Source: Micavibrio_B sp964633355
GTDB taxonomy: Bacteria; Pseudomonadota; Alphaproteobacteria; Micavibrionales; Micavibrionaceae
Length of the DNA: 64,000 nucleotides
NCBI GenBank assembly: GCA_964633355.1
Contig: CAZWGO010000005.1
Location: 1-64,000 of the forward strand
Direction: 5' to 3'
In this document: piece after piece, positions 1 to 8,515 of the stretch
Layout: each line of letters opens with the position of its first letter
Position numbering within the stretch: position 1 is the stretch's first letter
Program-made: the position numbers and the translations under genes
The notes under the pieces: model-generated
What the model was told of the DNA's origin: nothing
Databases searched by the model: none
Seen by the model: only the letters and a program-made list of their open reading frames with translations

Positions 1-70
1 CGTGGTCAACGTGACCGATCGTGCCGATGTTACAATGCGGCTTGTTCCGCTCGAACTTTTCCTTAGACAT
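1..70 (-). CDS. tuf: Elongation factor Tu, N-terminal fragment
   Basis: The minus strand from 70 down to the window edge reads MSKEKFERNKPHCNIGTIGH followed by VDH, the well-known start of EF-Tu, the GTPase that delivers aminoacyl-tRNA to the ribosome. Only the first 23 codons are in the window. A purine-rich GAGGA lies 9 bases before the ATG. The gene follows tRNA-Gly on the same strand; together with tRNA-Tyr at 61 kb this recalls the tRNA-Tyr/tRNA-Gly/tufB order known from many proteobacteria, now split by an insertion. Confidence 0.95.
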   Translation of the reverse strand, partial: MSKEKFERNKPHCNIGTIGHVDH

Positions 71-242
71 CTGTGTTAGTCCTCAATATTTAAAGGGTTG
101 ATAGCCCCTTATTAAGCCATCAGGGGACAGGTTTAGTGGGCTTGATTTATAAAGCCATACCTAGAACTGTCAACGGGTTTTTCAATGATATCAGGCGGTT
201 TGGCATGATATTGGAATATGCCGCTATCTATGGACATAACTA

Positions 243-674
243 CTATTCGATGGCCATGCGAGGAGAACCGATTTGCGCATAGACTTCCTTTTTGGAATCT
301 ATCGAATCAATAAGAGCGCCATGGCGGTCAACAAGCTTGTCATCATGATTTAGGACAGTCTCGCAATAAGATCTTTTTATAACAGATCCGTTAAGGGGAT
401 AAGCTTCGCCCCTTTCATTCTCGGCATAAATAAAACGGCCTTTTTCCAGATCGATTTCGGTATCTTTTTTCAACCAGCCTTGCTTGGCGCAACATTCGTT
501 TTGCTTTACCAATGCGACCTTGTAACCGATTGTATCCATGCCGAAATGAGGCGGCTTAGGAGCCTGATTATTCTGGTCAAGAATGTAATATTGTCCTGTT
601 ACACCATACGGAGAAAAATACAGAGCAATACGGATTTTTTTTGAAGAAAATTCGGAAGAAAGATCGATAGTCAT
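243..674 (-). CDS. Hypothetical protein
   Basis: I do not recognise this 143-residue protein. It begins MTIDLSSEFSSKK and has a mixed, soluble composition with a Cys pair (ECCAKQ) in the middle and no clear signal peptide or membrane segment. I chose the ATG at 674 because GGGTG lies at suitable spacing; the reading frame stays open to 740, but the longer version has no ribosome-binding site and an unlikely N-terminus. It lies alone between tuf and a terminator, on the tuf strand. It could be a lineage-specific cytoplasmic protein. Confidence 0.55.
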   Translation of the reverse strand: MTIDLSSEFSSKKIRIALYFSPYGVTGQYYILDQNNQAPKPPHFGMDTIGYKVALVKQNECCAKQGWLKKDTEIDLEKGRFIYAENERGEAYPLNGSVIKRSYCETVLNHDDKLVDRHGALIDSIDSKKEVYAQIGSPRMAIE

Positions 675-822
675 ACACATCACCCAATAAAATAACGTTA
701 CTGAGGGCATAGGCTTTTGAGGTCCTAAGCGCTTTAGCATTTTTTACGTGGTGCAAGCTGCCCCTCAAATTCCACGGTATTCAAGTGGCCATGTTATGCC
801 TGAAATAGTGGATCGAAAGCAA

Positions 823-852
823 GAAAAAACCCCGCCGCGGCGAGGTTTTTGA
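823..852 (-). terminator. Rho-independent terminator
   Basis: On the minus strand an 8-bp stem (AACCTCGC paired with GCGGGGTT, including one G-T pair) with a 4-base loop is followed by a T-run. It sits just after the stop of the 84-residue gene at 857-1111 and would end its transcript. The plus strand also ends in T-rich sequence, so it may work in both directions. Confidence 0.8.
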
Positions 853-856
853 TTTG

Positions 857-1111
857 TTATGAACCTGACGGTCCGGCCATTTTTTTGGCGGCGAGCTGTA
901 TACCCAGATGCTCGAAGGGCCTGTGCGTGCTGACCAATTTTACAGGCTCGGCAAATAAGTCGGCTTGATTAGGATCAAAGACGCTTCTTTCGCTCGCAAC
1001 ATCGAATGCGCCACCGGCGTCTGGGATGATTGTACCACGATTAATTTTCAGACCATTGTTAGAAAGGCTGGTTTCGATATGTCTTGGTTCAGGTGCAGGT
1101 GGGCGACGCAT
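857..1111 (-). CDS. Small hypothetical protein
   Basis: An 84-residue protein starting MRRPPAPEPRHIETSL, with no recognisable family. It is proline- and charge-rich at the N-terminus and ends AAKKMAGPSGS; no membrane segment or signal peptide is visible. A good ribosome-binding site (TAAGGAG) precedes the ATG and an intrinsic terminator follows the stop, so it looks like a real single-gene unit between the tRNA-Gly and the 143-residue gene. Function unknown. Confidence 0.6.
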   Translation of the reverse strand: MRRPPAPEPRHIETSLSNNGLKINRGTIIPDAGGAFDVASERSVFDPNQADLFAEPVKLVSTHRPFEHLGIQLAAKKMAGPSGS

Positions 1112-1220
1112 AAATAAAACTCCTTAAAATTAAAAGAGGCTTCTTCTAAAAACCCCGCTTTCAAATGTAAAGCTAAATTTTATTATGCAAATTTTCTAAT
1201 GTAAGCTGCTTTGAGAAATC

Positions 1221-1294
1221 TGGAGCGGGTGAAGGGAATCGAACCCTCATAGCCAGCTTGGAAGGCTGGTGCTTTACCACTAAGCTACACCCGC
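1221..1294 (-). tRNA. tRNA-Gly (UCC anticodon)
   Basis: A complete cloverleaf on the minus strand: acceptor GCGGGTG paired with CACCCGC, D arm with AGTGGTAAA, anticodon loop with TCC, T arm GAGGGTTCGATTCCCTT, and an encoded CCA at 1221-1223. It charges glycine for GGA/GGG codons. Its position upstream of tuf on the same strand fits the conserved tRNA-tuf cluster. Confidence 0.95.
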
Positions 1295-1350
1295 TCGGGC
1301 GCGATATGGACCGGATATTAGCCATCCGGCCCGACTTGGCAAGAATTTTA

Positions 1351-2169
1351 TTAATTCGGAATTTCGCGCCAGTGAATCGGTAGGCCGCCCGGCGGTCTGC
1401 CAAAGGTTTTGGCCGCATTACCGCCGCGTTTGACGACTTCGGTAAATTTCACTTGTTTGCCGGAGGGTAATGTCCAGCCTGACGAGCCTTGCGAAATGCA
1501 GTATTCGCCGTCTGCGACACCGAAAATACCGTCCGCGGCGCGGGCGATTTGCTGGCGGCCATTAATATCGAGTATTAGATGCTTGTTCTTGAAGGCTTCC
1601 AGCTTTGCAGGATCGATGGAGCATTTCATATTACCATAGCCGTCCGTATAGCAAAGAACGTCTTCGGGGAAATCAGGTACCTGATCCGAAACATCTTCAC
1701 CCAGAATGCTGTAATCGCCTTTTACAACGCGCGCGAAAGCGGGCGGAAAAATATCACGGCTTCTGAACTGACTTCCATGGCTTTCGCATTTAATGGCACG
1801 AATTTCTTCTGCCGCTTCCTTGATAAACGACAATGAATGCCCGCTATTAACGGCGCAAATCTCGACACCGTTCTTGAGCTTCGCATAGACGAAACCTTCA
1901 CCGGAGTTTTTCACCCGCGGCGTCAAATCGTCTTTGCGCGGAGCGGTATTGACGAAGAATTTATGACGACTGCCAAGTTTGGAATTGATTGCTGTCTGCG
2001 CCAGAGCAAAGCCGGTTGCATAAGTATCAAACGCCGGAACCGCGAATGTCTGCAGATGGCAATCCATGTCACCGAGTTCGGCATAGATTTTTTGCGTTAC
2101 TTCCGCAAAGGCTAGATCGTGTAGATCGCCGTAATCGGCAATGACATAGATGATATTTTTATCGGTCAT
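1351..2169 (-). CDS. Probable SAM hydroxide adenosyltransferase (DUF62-like)
   Basis: This 272-residue protein resembles the SAM hydrolase/halogenase-like family, whose bacterial members split S-adenosylmethionine into adenosine and methionine with water. What I see is the N-terminal YVIADYGDLHDL, matching the family's start where an aspartate binds SAM, then FFVNTAP, a central VNSGHSLSFIKE in place of the usual pocket motif, and a YTDGYGNMK segment like the family's DxFGN signature. Length is normal. No signal peptide is evident. It precedes a deacetylase on the same strand with a 15-base gap and may be co-transcribed. The family call rests on motif pattern only, so it is moderate. Confidence 0.55.
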   Translation of the reverse strand: MTDKNIIYVIADYGDLHDLAFAEVTQKIYAELGDMDCHLQTFAVPAFDTYATGFALAQTAINSKLGSRHKFFVNTAPRKDDLTPRVKNSGEGFVYAKLKNGVEICAVNSGHSLSFIKEAAEEIRAIKCESHGSQFRSRDIFPPAFARVVKGDYSILGEDVSDQVPDFPEDVLCYTDGYGNMKCSIDPAKLEAFKNKHLILDINGRQQIARAADGIFGVADGEYCISQGSSGWTLPSGKQVKFTEVVKRGGNAAKTFGRPPGGLPIHWREIPN

Positions 2170-2184
2170 AAGGCAGCTCCTTGG

Positions 2185-2988
2185 TTACGCAATAGGTAAA
2201 AATTCAAAATCCTGCTCCAGAAAATAATCAATCAATAATGTCGTTATTTCCAGAGAGTCCTCACGATCATCATGAGCCAGTATAATATGGGCACTATCTT
2301 CTTTCTGCAACCAGATATCGTCGTCCATTTTTTTCTTTAAATCATCGATAGTTTTATAATGCCAGTTTCCTTGATGCCGCGGGGTGAGCATCCAGTCAGA
2401 TGTCGAAAACGTATACATGGCATCAATGGCATCTGCCATTTCCGACCGCGCAAACCATGGATGGGTTACCTCTGGTGTCGGTAATTTTTGAAAACCTTCA
2501 GATTTTAGCCAATCCTGCATCTGAGCCCGAAGTTCGAATAATACCGGAGCAGGCCGTCCGGTCGTTTCGATAAGAAGCCCGTCCCAAAATAAATTCTCGA
2601 CATAGCTGCGATATTCGGCAGGCACGGTATCCAGATCGATAATCCACCCGCCCATACCGCGATCCATATGGGGAAAGCGTATATAGCGATTAGGCAAGAC
2701 CTCCCCTGCTTCGAAGTAAGCGCGCTCGATCAGGTTTTGCGTTTGTAAAATTTGAGCCGTCTGGCTTTCAAATCCTGCAACGCTTGTGCGATCATGAGCG
2801 TAGGAATGATTGCCAATAACGATACCCTTGCTGATAGCCCTCACAATTTTTTTAAAATTATCTGCCTCTTCCATAAATGCACCGCGCACGAAGTAAATCG
2901 CCGGCACGCCGCGCTCAACCAAAAAATCGGTGAGTTGATCCGTATGCAGTGACGGCGAATCGTCGATGGTCAAATAAGCATTACGCAT
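2185..2988 (-). CDS. Polysaccharide deacetylase family protein (NodB homology)
   Basis: A 267-residue protein with NodB-type deacetylase motifs: TIDDSPS near residues 7-13 (catalytic and metal-binding aspartates) and GNHSYAH around 59-65 (the HSxxH zinc-binding motif). Such enzymes remove acetyl groups from N-acetylated sugars in peptidoglycan or exopolysaccharide. No signal peptide is apparent because the catalytic motif begins at residue 7, so cytoplasmic action or non-classical export must be assumed. Its start overlaps the end of the glucokinase gene by 8 bases, suggesting translational coupling. The substrate cannot be told from sequence. Confidence 0.8.
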   Translation of the reverse strand: MRNAYLTIDDSPSLHTDQLTDFLVERGVPAIYFVRGAFMEEADNFKKIVRAISKGIVIGNHSYAHDRTSVAGFESQTAQILQTQNLIERAYFEAGEVLPNRYIRFPHMDRGMGGWIIDLDTVPAEYRSYVENLFWDGLLIETTGRPAPVLFELRAQMQDWLKSEGFQKLPTPEVTHPWFARSEMADAIDAMYTFSTSDWMLTPRHQGNWHYKTIDDLKKKMDDDIWLQKEDSAHIILAHDDREDSLEITTLLIDYFLEQDFEFLPIA

Positions 2989-3946
2989 TTTCTTTTTCCG
3001 CCAGATAGAGAAGTCCCTTCAGAGAAATAAATTCATCCTTGATCCAATATATAGGGGTTGAAAGAACATTTTTCTTAACAATGGGAATATTGTTTTGATA
3101 AAAACCCTGCAAGAATTTTTCTTTTCCAAACAAACCCGCCACCATCAAACGGTCGATAATCCCGCCTGTAAAATATAGGCCACTGTAACTATAGCCGAAA
3201 GCAACCGCCTGATGAGCGAACAGGCCTAAAATTTCGAAGAAAATATCCAAAGCACTTCTAAAAATCTCATTGTCTTTACCACGTTCAAATAAATCAGAAA
3301 CACTCCTATAATCGGCATCTAGATGACTTTGCGCGCATAGAAATTGATAGATCCGGTAAAGTCCTGTGCCGCTTAAAACATCTTCAAAAATAGCAATAGT
3401 GTCATTATTTTTTTTGTCAGTAATAAATTTATAAAGCTCCGCATGCTCCTGCGTCAAAATAGTCGGCAGCATATGCCCGCCATAAGTTTGCTGAACAACA
3501 GGATTTTCGAAACCGCCAATTAAATAGGCCAAGCCAAGCCCTGTTCCAACACCGATTATACAACGGGATTCTTCCGGAATAATTTTTTTGTCTGTTCTGA
3601 CGATAGGCAGTAATTCGGATTCTTCAGCCACAATAATACTCAAAGCACTAGCCTCAAAATCATTCAGGCAACGAATGGTTTTAAAAGAAAATTTCTTTTC
3701 CAAAGTAGCTGGTATTACTTGCCATTTATTTTCATTGGTAAAAATCCATTTTGATCCATCGAACCTTGCTGCCGTCGCAAGATAAAATGCATCCGGCTTT
3801 TCGCCCGAGAGCAAATACTGGCCAATCGCATCATCCAAGGTATCAAATTCATCGACGCGGAATTTTCGGATATTCTCGATCTTCTGGCCCATTGATAATC
3901 CGAAGCGGATATGCGTACCACCAACATCGCAAAGCAATACTCTCAT
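2981..3946 (-). CDS. glk: Glucokinase family protein
   Basis: A 321-residue sugar kinase of the bacterial glucokinase family, which phosphorylates glucose with ATP at the entry to glycolysis. The N-terminal phosphate-binding motif CDVGGTHIRFG (residues 6-16), the LNDFEA segment near residue 114 (catalytic Asp) and the GVGTGLGLAYL loop near 147 are all present. Length fits the family. Its ATG overlaps the stop of the upstream CDF transporter gene by 4 bases (ATGA) and its end overlaps the deacetylase start, so the three genes form one operon. Confidence 0.85.
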   Translation of the reverse strand: MRVLLCDVGGTHIRFGLSMGQKIENIRKFRVDEFDTLDDAIGQYLLSGEKPDAFYLATAARFDGSKWIFTNENKWQVIPATLEKKFSFKTIRCLNDFEASALSIIVAEESELLPIVRTDKKIIPEESRCIIGVGTGLGLAYLIGGFENPVVQQTYGGHMLPTILTQEHAELYKFITDKKNNDTIAIFEDVLSGTGLYRIYQFLCAQSHLDADYRSVSDLFERGKDNEIFRSALDIFFEILGLFAHQAVAFGYSYSGLYFTGGIIDRLMVAGLFGKEKFLQGFYQNNIPIVKKNVLSTPIYWIKDEFISLKGLLYLAEKENA

Positions 3947-4863
3947 AAGAGAACCCCGCTCAAACTCTCGCCATGCCTAGAATCATCCGTATCGCCCTCG
4001 GGATCGAGATGGATTAAAATCTCTGCATTCGGAAATTCTTTTAAAATACGGTATTCGGCTTCCTGTGCGATTTCATGCGCACTCCATAAAAGCAAATTTG
4101 CATCAACTTCCATATCAAACGAGATGAATATTTTCATGCCCGAACGTGTCACGCGCAGATCGTGAATACCTTTTACATCGGATGGCGATATCACAATTTT
4201 TAAAATCCGCTCCTTGATTTCTGCGCTGACCTCGCGATCCATCAGCATATGGAGGGCTTTCATGGCGATCGTATAAGCAGTTCTGCCAAATAACACAGCG
4301 ATCAATGCCGTTGCCACCGTATCCATCCAGACAGGGGCCCAGCCCATGTAATCGAAGAAGATGACGATCATCACTGCACCGTTCATCCAGACATCTGTCG
4401 AGTAATGTGCCTTGTCGGCTTCGAGCGCGAGAGAGCCGGTTTCTTTTTGCGCATGGTTTTGAACATAGGTCAGAAACAGCGACATCATCACCGATAAAAA
4501 CATAAGCAGTAACGCGTAAAGATGGTCGGTCATCTTTTGCGGCTCGACAAAACGGTTAATTGCCGTAAATAAAAGAAAAACGGCGGAGCCGGTCAAAATC
4601 GCCGCCTGGAATAAAGCCGCTACACCTTCGATTTTTCCATGCCCGTGGCGATGATCCTCATCTGCGGGCTTTAACGACCAACGAATCGACATCCATGTCA
4701 TGAGCGACATACCGATATCAGATATGGAATCGACAAGGGATGACAGCACCGAAGCCGAGCCGCTGAAAATATAGGCAATGGTTTTGGCAAAGATCAGGAT
4801 TATAACTGCCCCGACTGTGATCGAGCTGGCAAGTGCGGCTTTATTGGAATTTAATGAGCTCAT
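3943..4863 (-). CDS. Cation diffusion facilitator (FieF-like metal exporter)
   Basis: An inner-membrane metal/proton antiporter of the CDF family, exporting divalent metals such as Zn, Fe, Co or Cd. The N-terminal half has about six hydrophobic segments; SLVDSISDIG gives the first DxxxD metal site and DKAHYSTDVWMN the second half-site, with a histidine loop DEDHRHGHGK between. The C-terminal 90 residues form the usual cytoplasmic metallochaperone-like domain (FDMEVDAN, ILIHLDPE). I chose the second ATG (MSSLNSNKAAL); an ATG at 4899 would add 12 residues, and neither has a clear ribosome-binding site. It is chromosomal and distinct from the CDF at 7.3 kb inside the mobile element. Confidence 0.85.
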   Translation of the reverse strand: MSSLNSNKAALASSITVGAVIILIFAKTIAYIFSGSASVLSSLVDSISDIGMSLMTWMSIRWSLKPADEDHRHGHGKIEGVAALFQAAILTGSAVFLLFTAINRFVEPQKMTDHLYALLLMFLSVMMSLFLTYVQNHAQKETGSLALEADKAHYSTDVWMNGAVMIVIFFDYMGWAPVWMDTVATALIAVLFGRTAYTIAMKALHMLMDREVSAEIKERILKIVISPSDVKGIHDLRVTRSGMKIFISFDMEVDANLLLWSAHEIAQEAEYRILKEFPNAEILIHLDPEGDTDDSRHGESLSGVLL

Positions 4864-4930
4864 GGAGAATTTATAAACGAAAAAAACCGTCCATTCCATG
4901 GCGGGCTGAAAAGTTATTCATGAATAAAGC

Positions 4931-5578
4931 CTAGGCTAGATCCAGAGACATGAGATGTTTAGAAGTAAGACTTCCGCAATGCGGCTTCAGAGCATCGATA
5001 CTTGCATACAGAGCCTCATCATCATCCATGGCGTTGGCGACAAGATCTTCAAGAATATAGGTTGGGAACTCTCTTGAAGCTGAAAGCGCGGTCTCTTTGA
5101 CACAGGCGTTTAATTCGAGACCGCTGACGATGACGGCTTCTATCCTTTTTTCATGCAACATAGTCAAAAGATCGGTTTTTTTGAACGCATCCCGACCTGA
5201 CTTCCATACCACAGCCTCGCTATCCAAAACAGTTTGATTGTATAGGCTGGCAAGGCCGAACCCACGCGCATCATTACGGCCAGCGTCACCGAACATTAAT
5301 CCGTAGCGACTGCTTTTGCCGATATATTTTACACCATGGACGATCCATGTCGGCGGCAAGGTTTCCCGTGACCGCGATACAAAATCATTCATTTTATGAG
5401 AAAGTGCTTTATGCCGTGAGATATCATTCCCCGTATCGATGGCGTAGGGATGCGCCGGATTACAGTAAAGATCCTGTATATCAACCACTAAATGCGCAAC
5501 TGCCTTGCGTCGAAATGACTGGCTGAGGGAAAAACCCTCCGGAATTGCTTCAGGGTGGATAATCGGACGCAGTGTCAT
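4931..5578 (-). CDS. Isochorismatase-like cysteine hydrolase
   Basis: A 215-residue member of the isochorismatase/nicotinamidase superfamily, which hydrolyses amides or vinyl ethers by a Cys nucleophile. The triad is visible: Asp33 in VVDIQDLY, Lys126 in WKSGRDAF and Cys159 in GLELNACVKETAL. The usual cis-peptide position before the cysteine is less standard here (LN rather than VA). Length is normal and it looks cytoplasmic. Substrate cannot be assigned; nicotinamidase is less likely because the metal-binding histidine cluster is not evident. It is separated by about 40 bases from tag. Confidence 0.8.
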   Translation of the reverse strand: MTLRPIIHPEAIPEGFSLSQSFRRKAVAHLVVDIQDLYCNPAHPYAIDTGNDISRHKALSHKMNDFVSRSRETLPPTWIVHGVKYIGKSSRYGLMFGDAGRNDARGFGLASLYNQTVLDSEAVVWKSGRDAFKKTDLLTMLHEKRIEAVIVSGLELNACVKETALSASREFPTYILEDLVANAMDDDEALYASIDALKPHCGSLTSKHLMSLDLA

Positions 5579-5620
5579 GGGGGTAACAAATACAGAATTT
5601 AGTTTCCAGAATCAATAGAA

Positions 5621-6181
5621 TTATTTGATGTTCCGGTAAAAGCAATCTGAGGCATGGTCATTGACCATGCCGACCGCCTGCATGTAGGCATAAATAATAG
5701 TCGTGCCGACGAAGGTCATGCCGCGTTTTTTAAGGTCTTTGGATAGCGCATCCGATTCCGGCGATCTGGTTGGAAAGCCTTTACCGTTATTCTTGATCGG
5801 CTTGCCTTTAACGAAGGACCATAGATATTTATCGAAAGAGCCGAATTCTTTTTGAATGGCGATAAAGGCGATGGCGTTTTTACGCGTACCGAAAATTTTC
5901 AGGCGATTGCGGATGATGCCTTCATCCAGCAGTAATTTCTCAAGCTGGTCATCCGCCATGCTGGCAACTTTTTTAACATCGAAATTTTTGAATGCTTTGC
6001 GATACCCATCGCGACGCTTCAAAATAGTTGCCCAACTAAGCCCTGCCTGCGCGCCCTCTAAAATCAGCATCTCGAACAGTAATGGATCGTCGTGGACCGG
6101 CACACCCCATTCGTTATCATGATAAGCAGCCATCTCGTCAGAGCCGCTAGCCCAGCTACAGCGTGTTCTTTCTTTTGCCAT
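5621..6181 (-). CDS. tag: DNA-3-methyladenine glycosylase I
   Basis: A 186-residue base-excision repair enzyme that removes 3-methyladenine from alkylated DNA. It follows the Tag family from end to end: RCSWASGSDEMAAYHDNEWG at the N-terminus, LLFEMLILEGAQAGLSW in the middle (base-binding Glu and Trp), and VNDHASDCFYRN at the C-terminus. Cys8, His21 and the C-terminal His/Cys pair match the family's structural zinc ligands. The start shares one base with the stop of the upstream DUF1489 gene (6181), implying coupling. Confidence 0.93.
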   Translation of the reverse strand: MAKERTRCSWASGSDEMAAYHDNEWGVPVHDDPLLFEMLILEGAQAGLSWATILKRRDGYRKAFKNFDVKKVASMADDQLEKLLLDEGIIRNRLKIFGTRKNAIAFIAIQKEFGSFDKYLWSFVKGKPIKNNGKGFPTRSPESDALSKDLKKRGMTFVGTTIIYAYMQAVGMVNDHASDCFYRNIK

Positions 6182-6594
6182 TATAAAAGCCCCAATTCCG
6201 CCAGTTCCTTTTTCATTTTTTCCGGCATTTCATCCATATTATCGCCTTGCTTTCTATCTGGCGGCGCGTCTTTTTCTTCCAGATATCGCCAACCTTGAAA
6301 AGCCTTGCGCGGCGTCATGCGTACAGGGATCATCTTCGCATCATAGACCAGTCCGCAATGCGGAATACCGTTTTTGGTCACTTCTTTAAATTCGATCATT
6401 TTCTGCCGACCGACAATATAACCCCTTATGACCCAGTAAATCGATCCGCCCTTCAAAATTTCATCCGCGCGTTTTGGCCATTGCCGGGTCGGATGAATAA
6501 GCATTTTGCTTTGCTTTAGGCGCTGCTTTTGCCAAGCAACAAGATCGTCAAGGCTTTCGGAACCGACAGAGAGTTTAATGATATTAAGCGGCAT
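6181..6594 (-). CDS. DUF1489 family protein
   Basis: A 137-residue protein matching the DUF1489 family, known almost only from Alphaproteobacteria and of unknown function. It carries the recognisable order MPLNIIKLSVGSESLDDLVAWQ, HPTRQWPKRADEIL, GGSIYWVIRG and RPFQGWRYLE-like RKAFQGWRYLEEKDAP. It is soluble with no signal peptide. It is the first gene of a two-gene unit with tag, whose start it overlaps. Its presence is one of the better taxonomic hints in the window. Confidence 0.85.
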   Translation of the reverse strand: MPLNIIKLSVGSESLDDLVAWQKQRLKQSKMLIHPTRQWPKRADEILKGGSIYWVIRGYIVGRQKMIEFKEVTKNGIPHCGLVYDAKMIPVRMTPRKAFQGWRYLEEKDAPPDRKQGDNMDEMPEKMKKELAELGLL

Positions 6595-6737
6595 AGTTCT
6601 TTTCTTAGAGAAGCCTGTAAGGATTTCAAATCTAAAATTTTTTTTATAAAAAACTTGCTTTTTTATCCCGCCTTATGTAATTTAACCGCACCGCAAACCC
6701 TTACTGCGTGTGTTCAATCACAGCAAGGAGCCATGCC

Positions 6738-7064
6738 ATGCCTCTCAAGACTTTTTTTATTAGTGCTGCCGCTGCCGTTACTGCTATTGGCGGTGGATCT
6801 TATGCAATTGAGCATACAAAAAAGCAGGTTTTGTACAGCTGCGATGGACCGTCCGGCCATGCCAACTTGGTAAAACCCAACCGCTATGACGCATTTTCTA
6901 GCAGTCGAGAGCCAATCTCTATTGAAATGACAACACATGACTCTGCTATTAGTCATTATAGACCATTGCCGGCGTCAGATCTTAGAACCGATGTTGAACG
7001 CCTCTGCAAGACAGGCCAGCCCTCAGCCAATCTACGTTTAGACAATCTACGCTTAGAGCGGTAA
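6738..7064 (+). CDS. Small exported hypothetical protein
   Basis: A 108-residue protein starting MPLKTFFISAAAAVTAIGGG, with a short hydrophobic N-terminus that looks like a signal peptide or membrane anchor followed by a polar domain with two cysteines (YSCDG and RLCKTG) that could form a disulphide in the periplasm. The ATG at 6738 has AAGGAG seven bases upstream; the frame opens earlier at 6708 but that start lacks a site. It is divergent from the DUF1489 gene and ends just before a strong terminator. No family recognised. Confidence 0.6.
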   Translation: MPLKTFFISAAAAVTAIGGGSYAIEHTKKQVLYSCDGPSGHANLVKPNRYDAFSSSREPISIEMTTHDSAISHYRPLPASDLRTDVERLCKTGQPSANLRLDNLRLER

Positions 7065-7083
7065 ATTTTAAACTTAACCAGAA

Positions 7084-7112
7084 TTAAAAAAGCCCCGAAC
7101 GGGGCTTTTAAT
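7084..7112. terminator. Bidirectional rho-independent terminator beside attL
   Basis: Stem AGCCCC/GGGGCT with a GAAC loop, flanked by an A-run on one side and a T-run on the other. On the plus strand it ends the 108-residue gene at 6738-7064. On the minus strand it lies a few bases beyond the tRNA-Tyr 3'-end repeat at 7114-7134 and was probably the original tRNA-Tyr terminator before the element inserted. Confidence 0.85.
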
Positions 7113-7113
7113 A

Positions 7114-7134
7114 ATGATGGAAGGGACAGGATTT
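7114..7134 (-). repeat. attL candidate: copy of tRNA-Tyr 3' end
   Basis: TGGAAGGGACAGGATTT at 7118-7134 is identical to 61077-61093, the acceptor and T-arm end of tRNA-Tyr; over 21 bases (7114-7134 versus 61073-61093) only one base differs. Both copies have the same orientation. The rest of a tRNA is absent here, which is what the distal junction of an element inserted at a tRNA 3' end leaves behind. Seen directly: the repeat. Inferred: its role as an attachment site. Confidence 0.65.
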
Positions 7135-7345
7135 CGCCTTCGGCGGCGTCTCGCGTTCTTGATAAACACTCGGCGTGAACGACAGGCTCATTCACTCTGA
7201 TCTCTTCACATTTATCACAACGGTCTCATAGGCCGCTCTGATAAATGGTGGTGTATTCTACCTAATCATTCTAACTTTTCAAATAATGTATAATATATTG
7301 TAACTAAATAACATTTCTTCTGTAGATAAGGTATCGGTAACTGTT

Positions 7346-7978
7346 TCAATGATGTACATGCGTATGCTTATCTTCAGCAAGCTCAGTTTTGCTTTGTTTA
7401 ATAATCTTGATAGCACTGTTAGTAAACAAGCAAGCCATAATACCGGCCACCAAAAGATCTGGCCAGCCCGTTCTTGTGCCGAAAACGCCAAGTGCTGCTA
7501 ACATCACGGCCACGTTTCCAATAGCATCGTTACGAGAACATAGCCAAACAGATCTGACATTTGCATCTCCATTACGCCAACGCATCAAAATCATGACACT
7601 GGCAACATTCGCCACCAAAGCAATGAAGCCGATAGCGCCCATGATCTCTGCTTTTGGTGTTTCAATAAGGAAGACGTCATAAACGGTACTGCTCATGACC
7701 CACAGCCCCATGAGCAAAAGACTTATTCCTTTTGCCAATGCAGCTAGAGATCGGACACGCAAGGTCATTCCAATTACAATCAAGCTGATTGAATAAGTGA
7801 TCCCGTCTGCAAAGAAATCCAAAGCATCGGCCATCAAGGCTTGAGACCCTGATATATGTCCCGCCATCATTTCAACCCCAAACATCACAAAGTTGATCAG
7901 AATGACGATAATTAATGCTCTCCGAAACTTCGGATCAGAACCATCAAAGCCAACATCGTGTCCGCAGTGTGCGCCCAT
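7346..7978 (-). CDS. CDF cation transporter, DmeF/CzcD-like
   Basis: A 210-residue inner-membrane cation transporter of the CDF superfamily. About six hydrophobic segments are visible; the metal-site sequences are ADALDFFADG in the second and SRNDAIGNVAV in the fifth, so Asp and Asn/Asp replace the His-Asp pairs of other CDFs. The N-terminus (MGAHCGHD) and C-terminus (DKHTHVHH) are metal-binding histidine tails. The long cytoplasmic domain of FieF is missing, as in the short CDF subfamily. It is the last gene of the Czc operon and the gene nearest the left attachment repeat. Confidence 0.8.
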   Translation of the reverse strand: MGAHCGHDVGFDGSDPKFRRALIIVILINFVMFGVEMMAGHISGSQALMADALDFFADGITYSISLIVIGMTLRVRSLAALAKGISLLLMGLWVMSSTVYDVFLIETPKAEIMGAIGFIALVANVASVMILMRWRNGDANVRSVWLCSRNDAIGNVAVMLAALGVFGTRTGWPDLLVAGIMACLFTNSAIKIIKQSKTELAEDKHTHVHH

Positions 7979-8002
7979 TTTTTACCTTTCTAAGAACTTG
8001 GA

Positions 8003-8515
8003 TTATGGCTCGACCTGCTCCATTGAAGGATAAAGCGATTTAACCAATCCCTTCTGACTTTCAAAAAGATCCAGCGTTTCTGTAGCGCCAGCTGTATTTT
8101 TATCCTCAGCAGCATGGTGGAAGCGATCCACAGTCTTGGTCAGCTGTTCAAGTGCTTGGGTGAGCTTCTCACCATTTTCCTCTTTAACCGCTTGCGGATG
8201 GTCGTGCAAAGTAGCTACCGCAGCAGCTAGCTTCTCACCAGCTTCATGTAGGACATCAGTATTGTTATCTTTCAAAGCCTGACGTGCCGAAGAAATAGTT
8301 TCATTAATCATCGCCCAGGCCGATTCCACCGTTTCAGGTTTTGTAACCGAGAAATGTGGTTTCTCATCATGGCCGTGGCCATCGCTATGCGCTTTCGTGG
8401 CCTCATGGGCATGTCCAGCTTCTGCACCGTGATCATGGCCTTCTTCCGCATATACTGGCGCAGACAGAGCCACAAAAGCGATCCCTACAAGTAATAGAGT
8501 TTTAAATGGTTTCAT
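8003..8515 (-). CDS. Histidine-rich periplasmic metal-associated protein
   Basis: A 170-residue secreted protein: signal peptide MKPFKTLLLVGIAFVALSAPVYA, then a His/Asp/Glu-rich stretch (EEGHDHGAEAGHAHEATKAH and SDGHGHDEKPH) likely to bind Zn, Co or Cd, then a helical domain of about 110 residues. The start at 8515 has a near-perfect AAGGAGGA site; the longer frame to 8569 would bury the signal peptide. Its start lies inside the 3' end of czcA (14-base overlap). It probably buffers metal in the periplasm for the efflux pump. No named family recognised. Confidence 0.7.
   Translation of the reverse strand: MKPFKTLLLVGIAFVALSAPVYAEEGHDHGAEAGHAHEATKAHSDGHGHDEKPHFSVTKPETVESAWAMINETISSARQALKDNNTDVLHEAGEKLAAAVATLHDHPQAVKEENGEKLTQALEQLTKTVDRFHHAAEDKNTAGATETLDLFESQKGLVKSLYPSMEQVEP

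Noticed and set aside
6956..7195. 79-codon minus-strand frame near attL
   Set aside because: It runs through the terminator and the tRNA-end repeat and covers the opposite gene; no ribosome-binding site.
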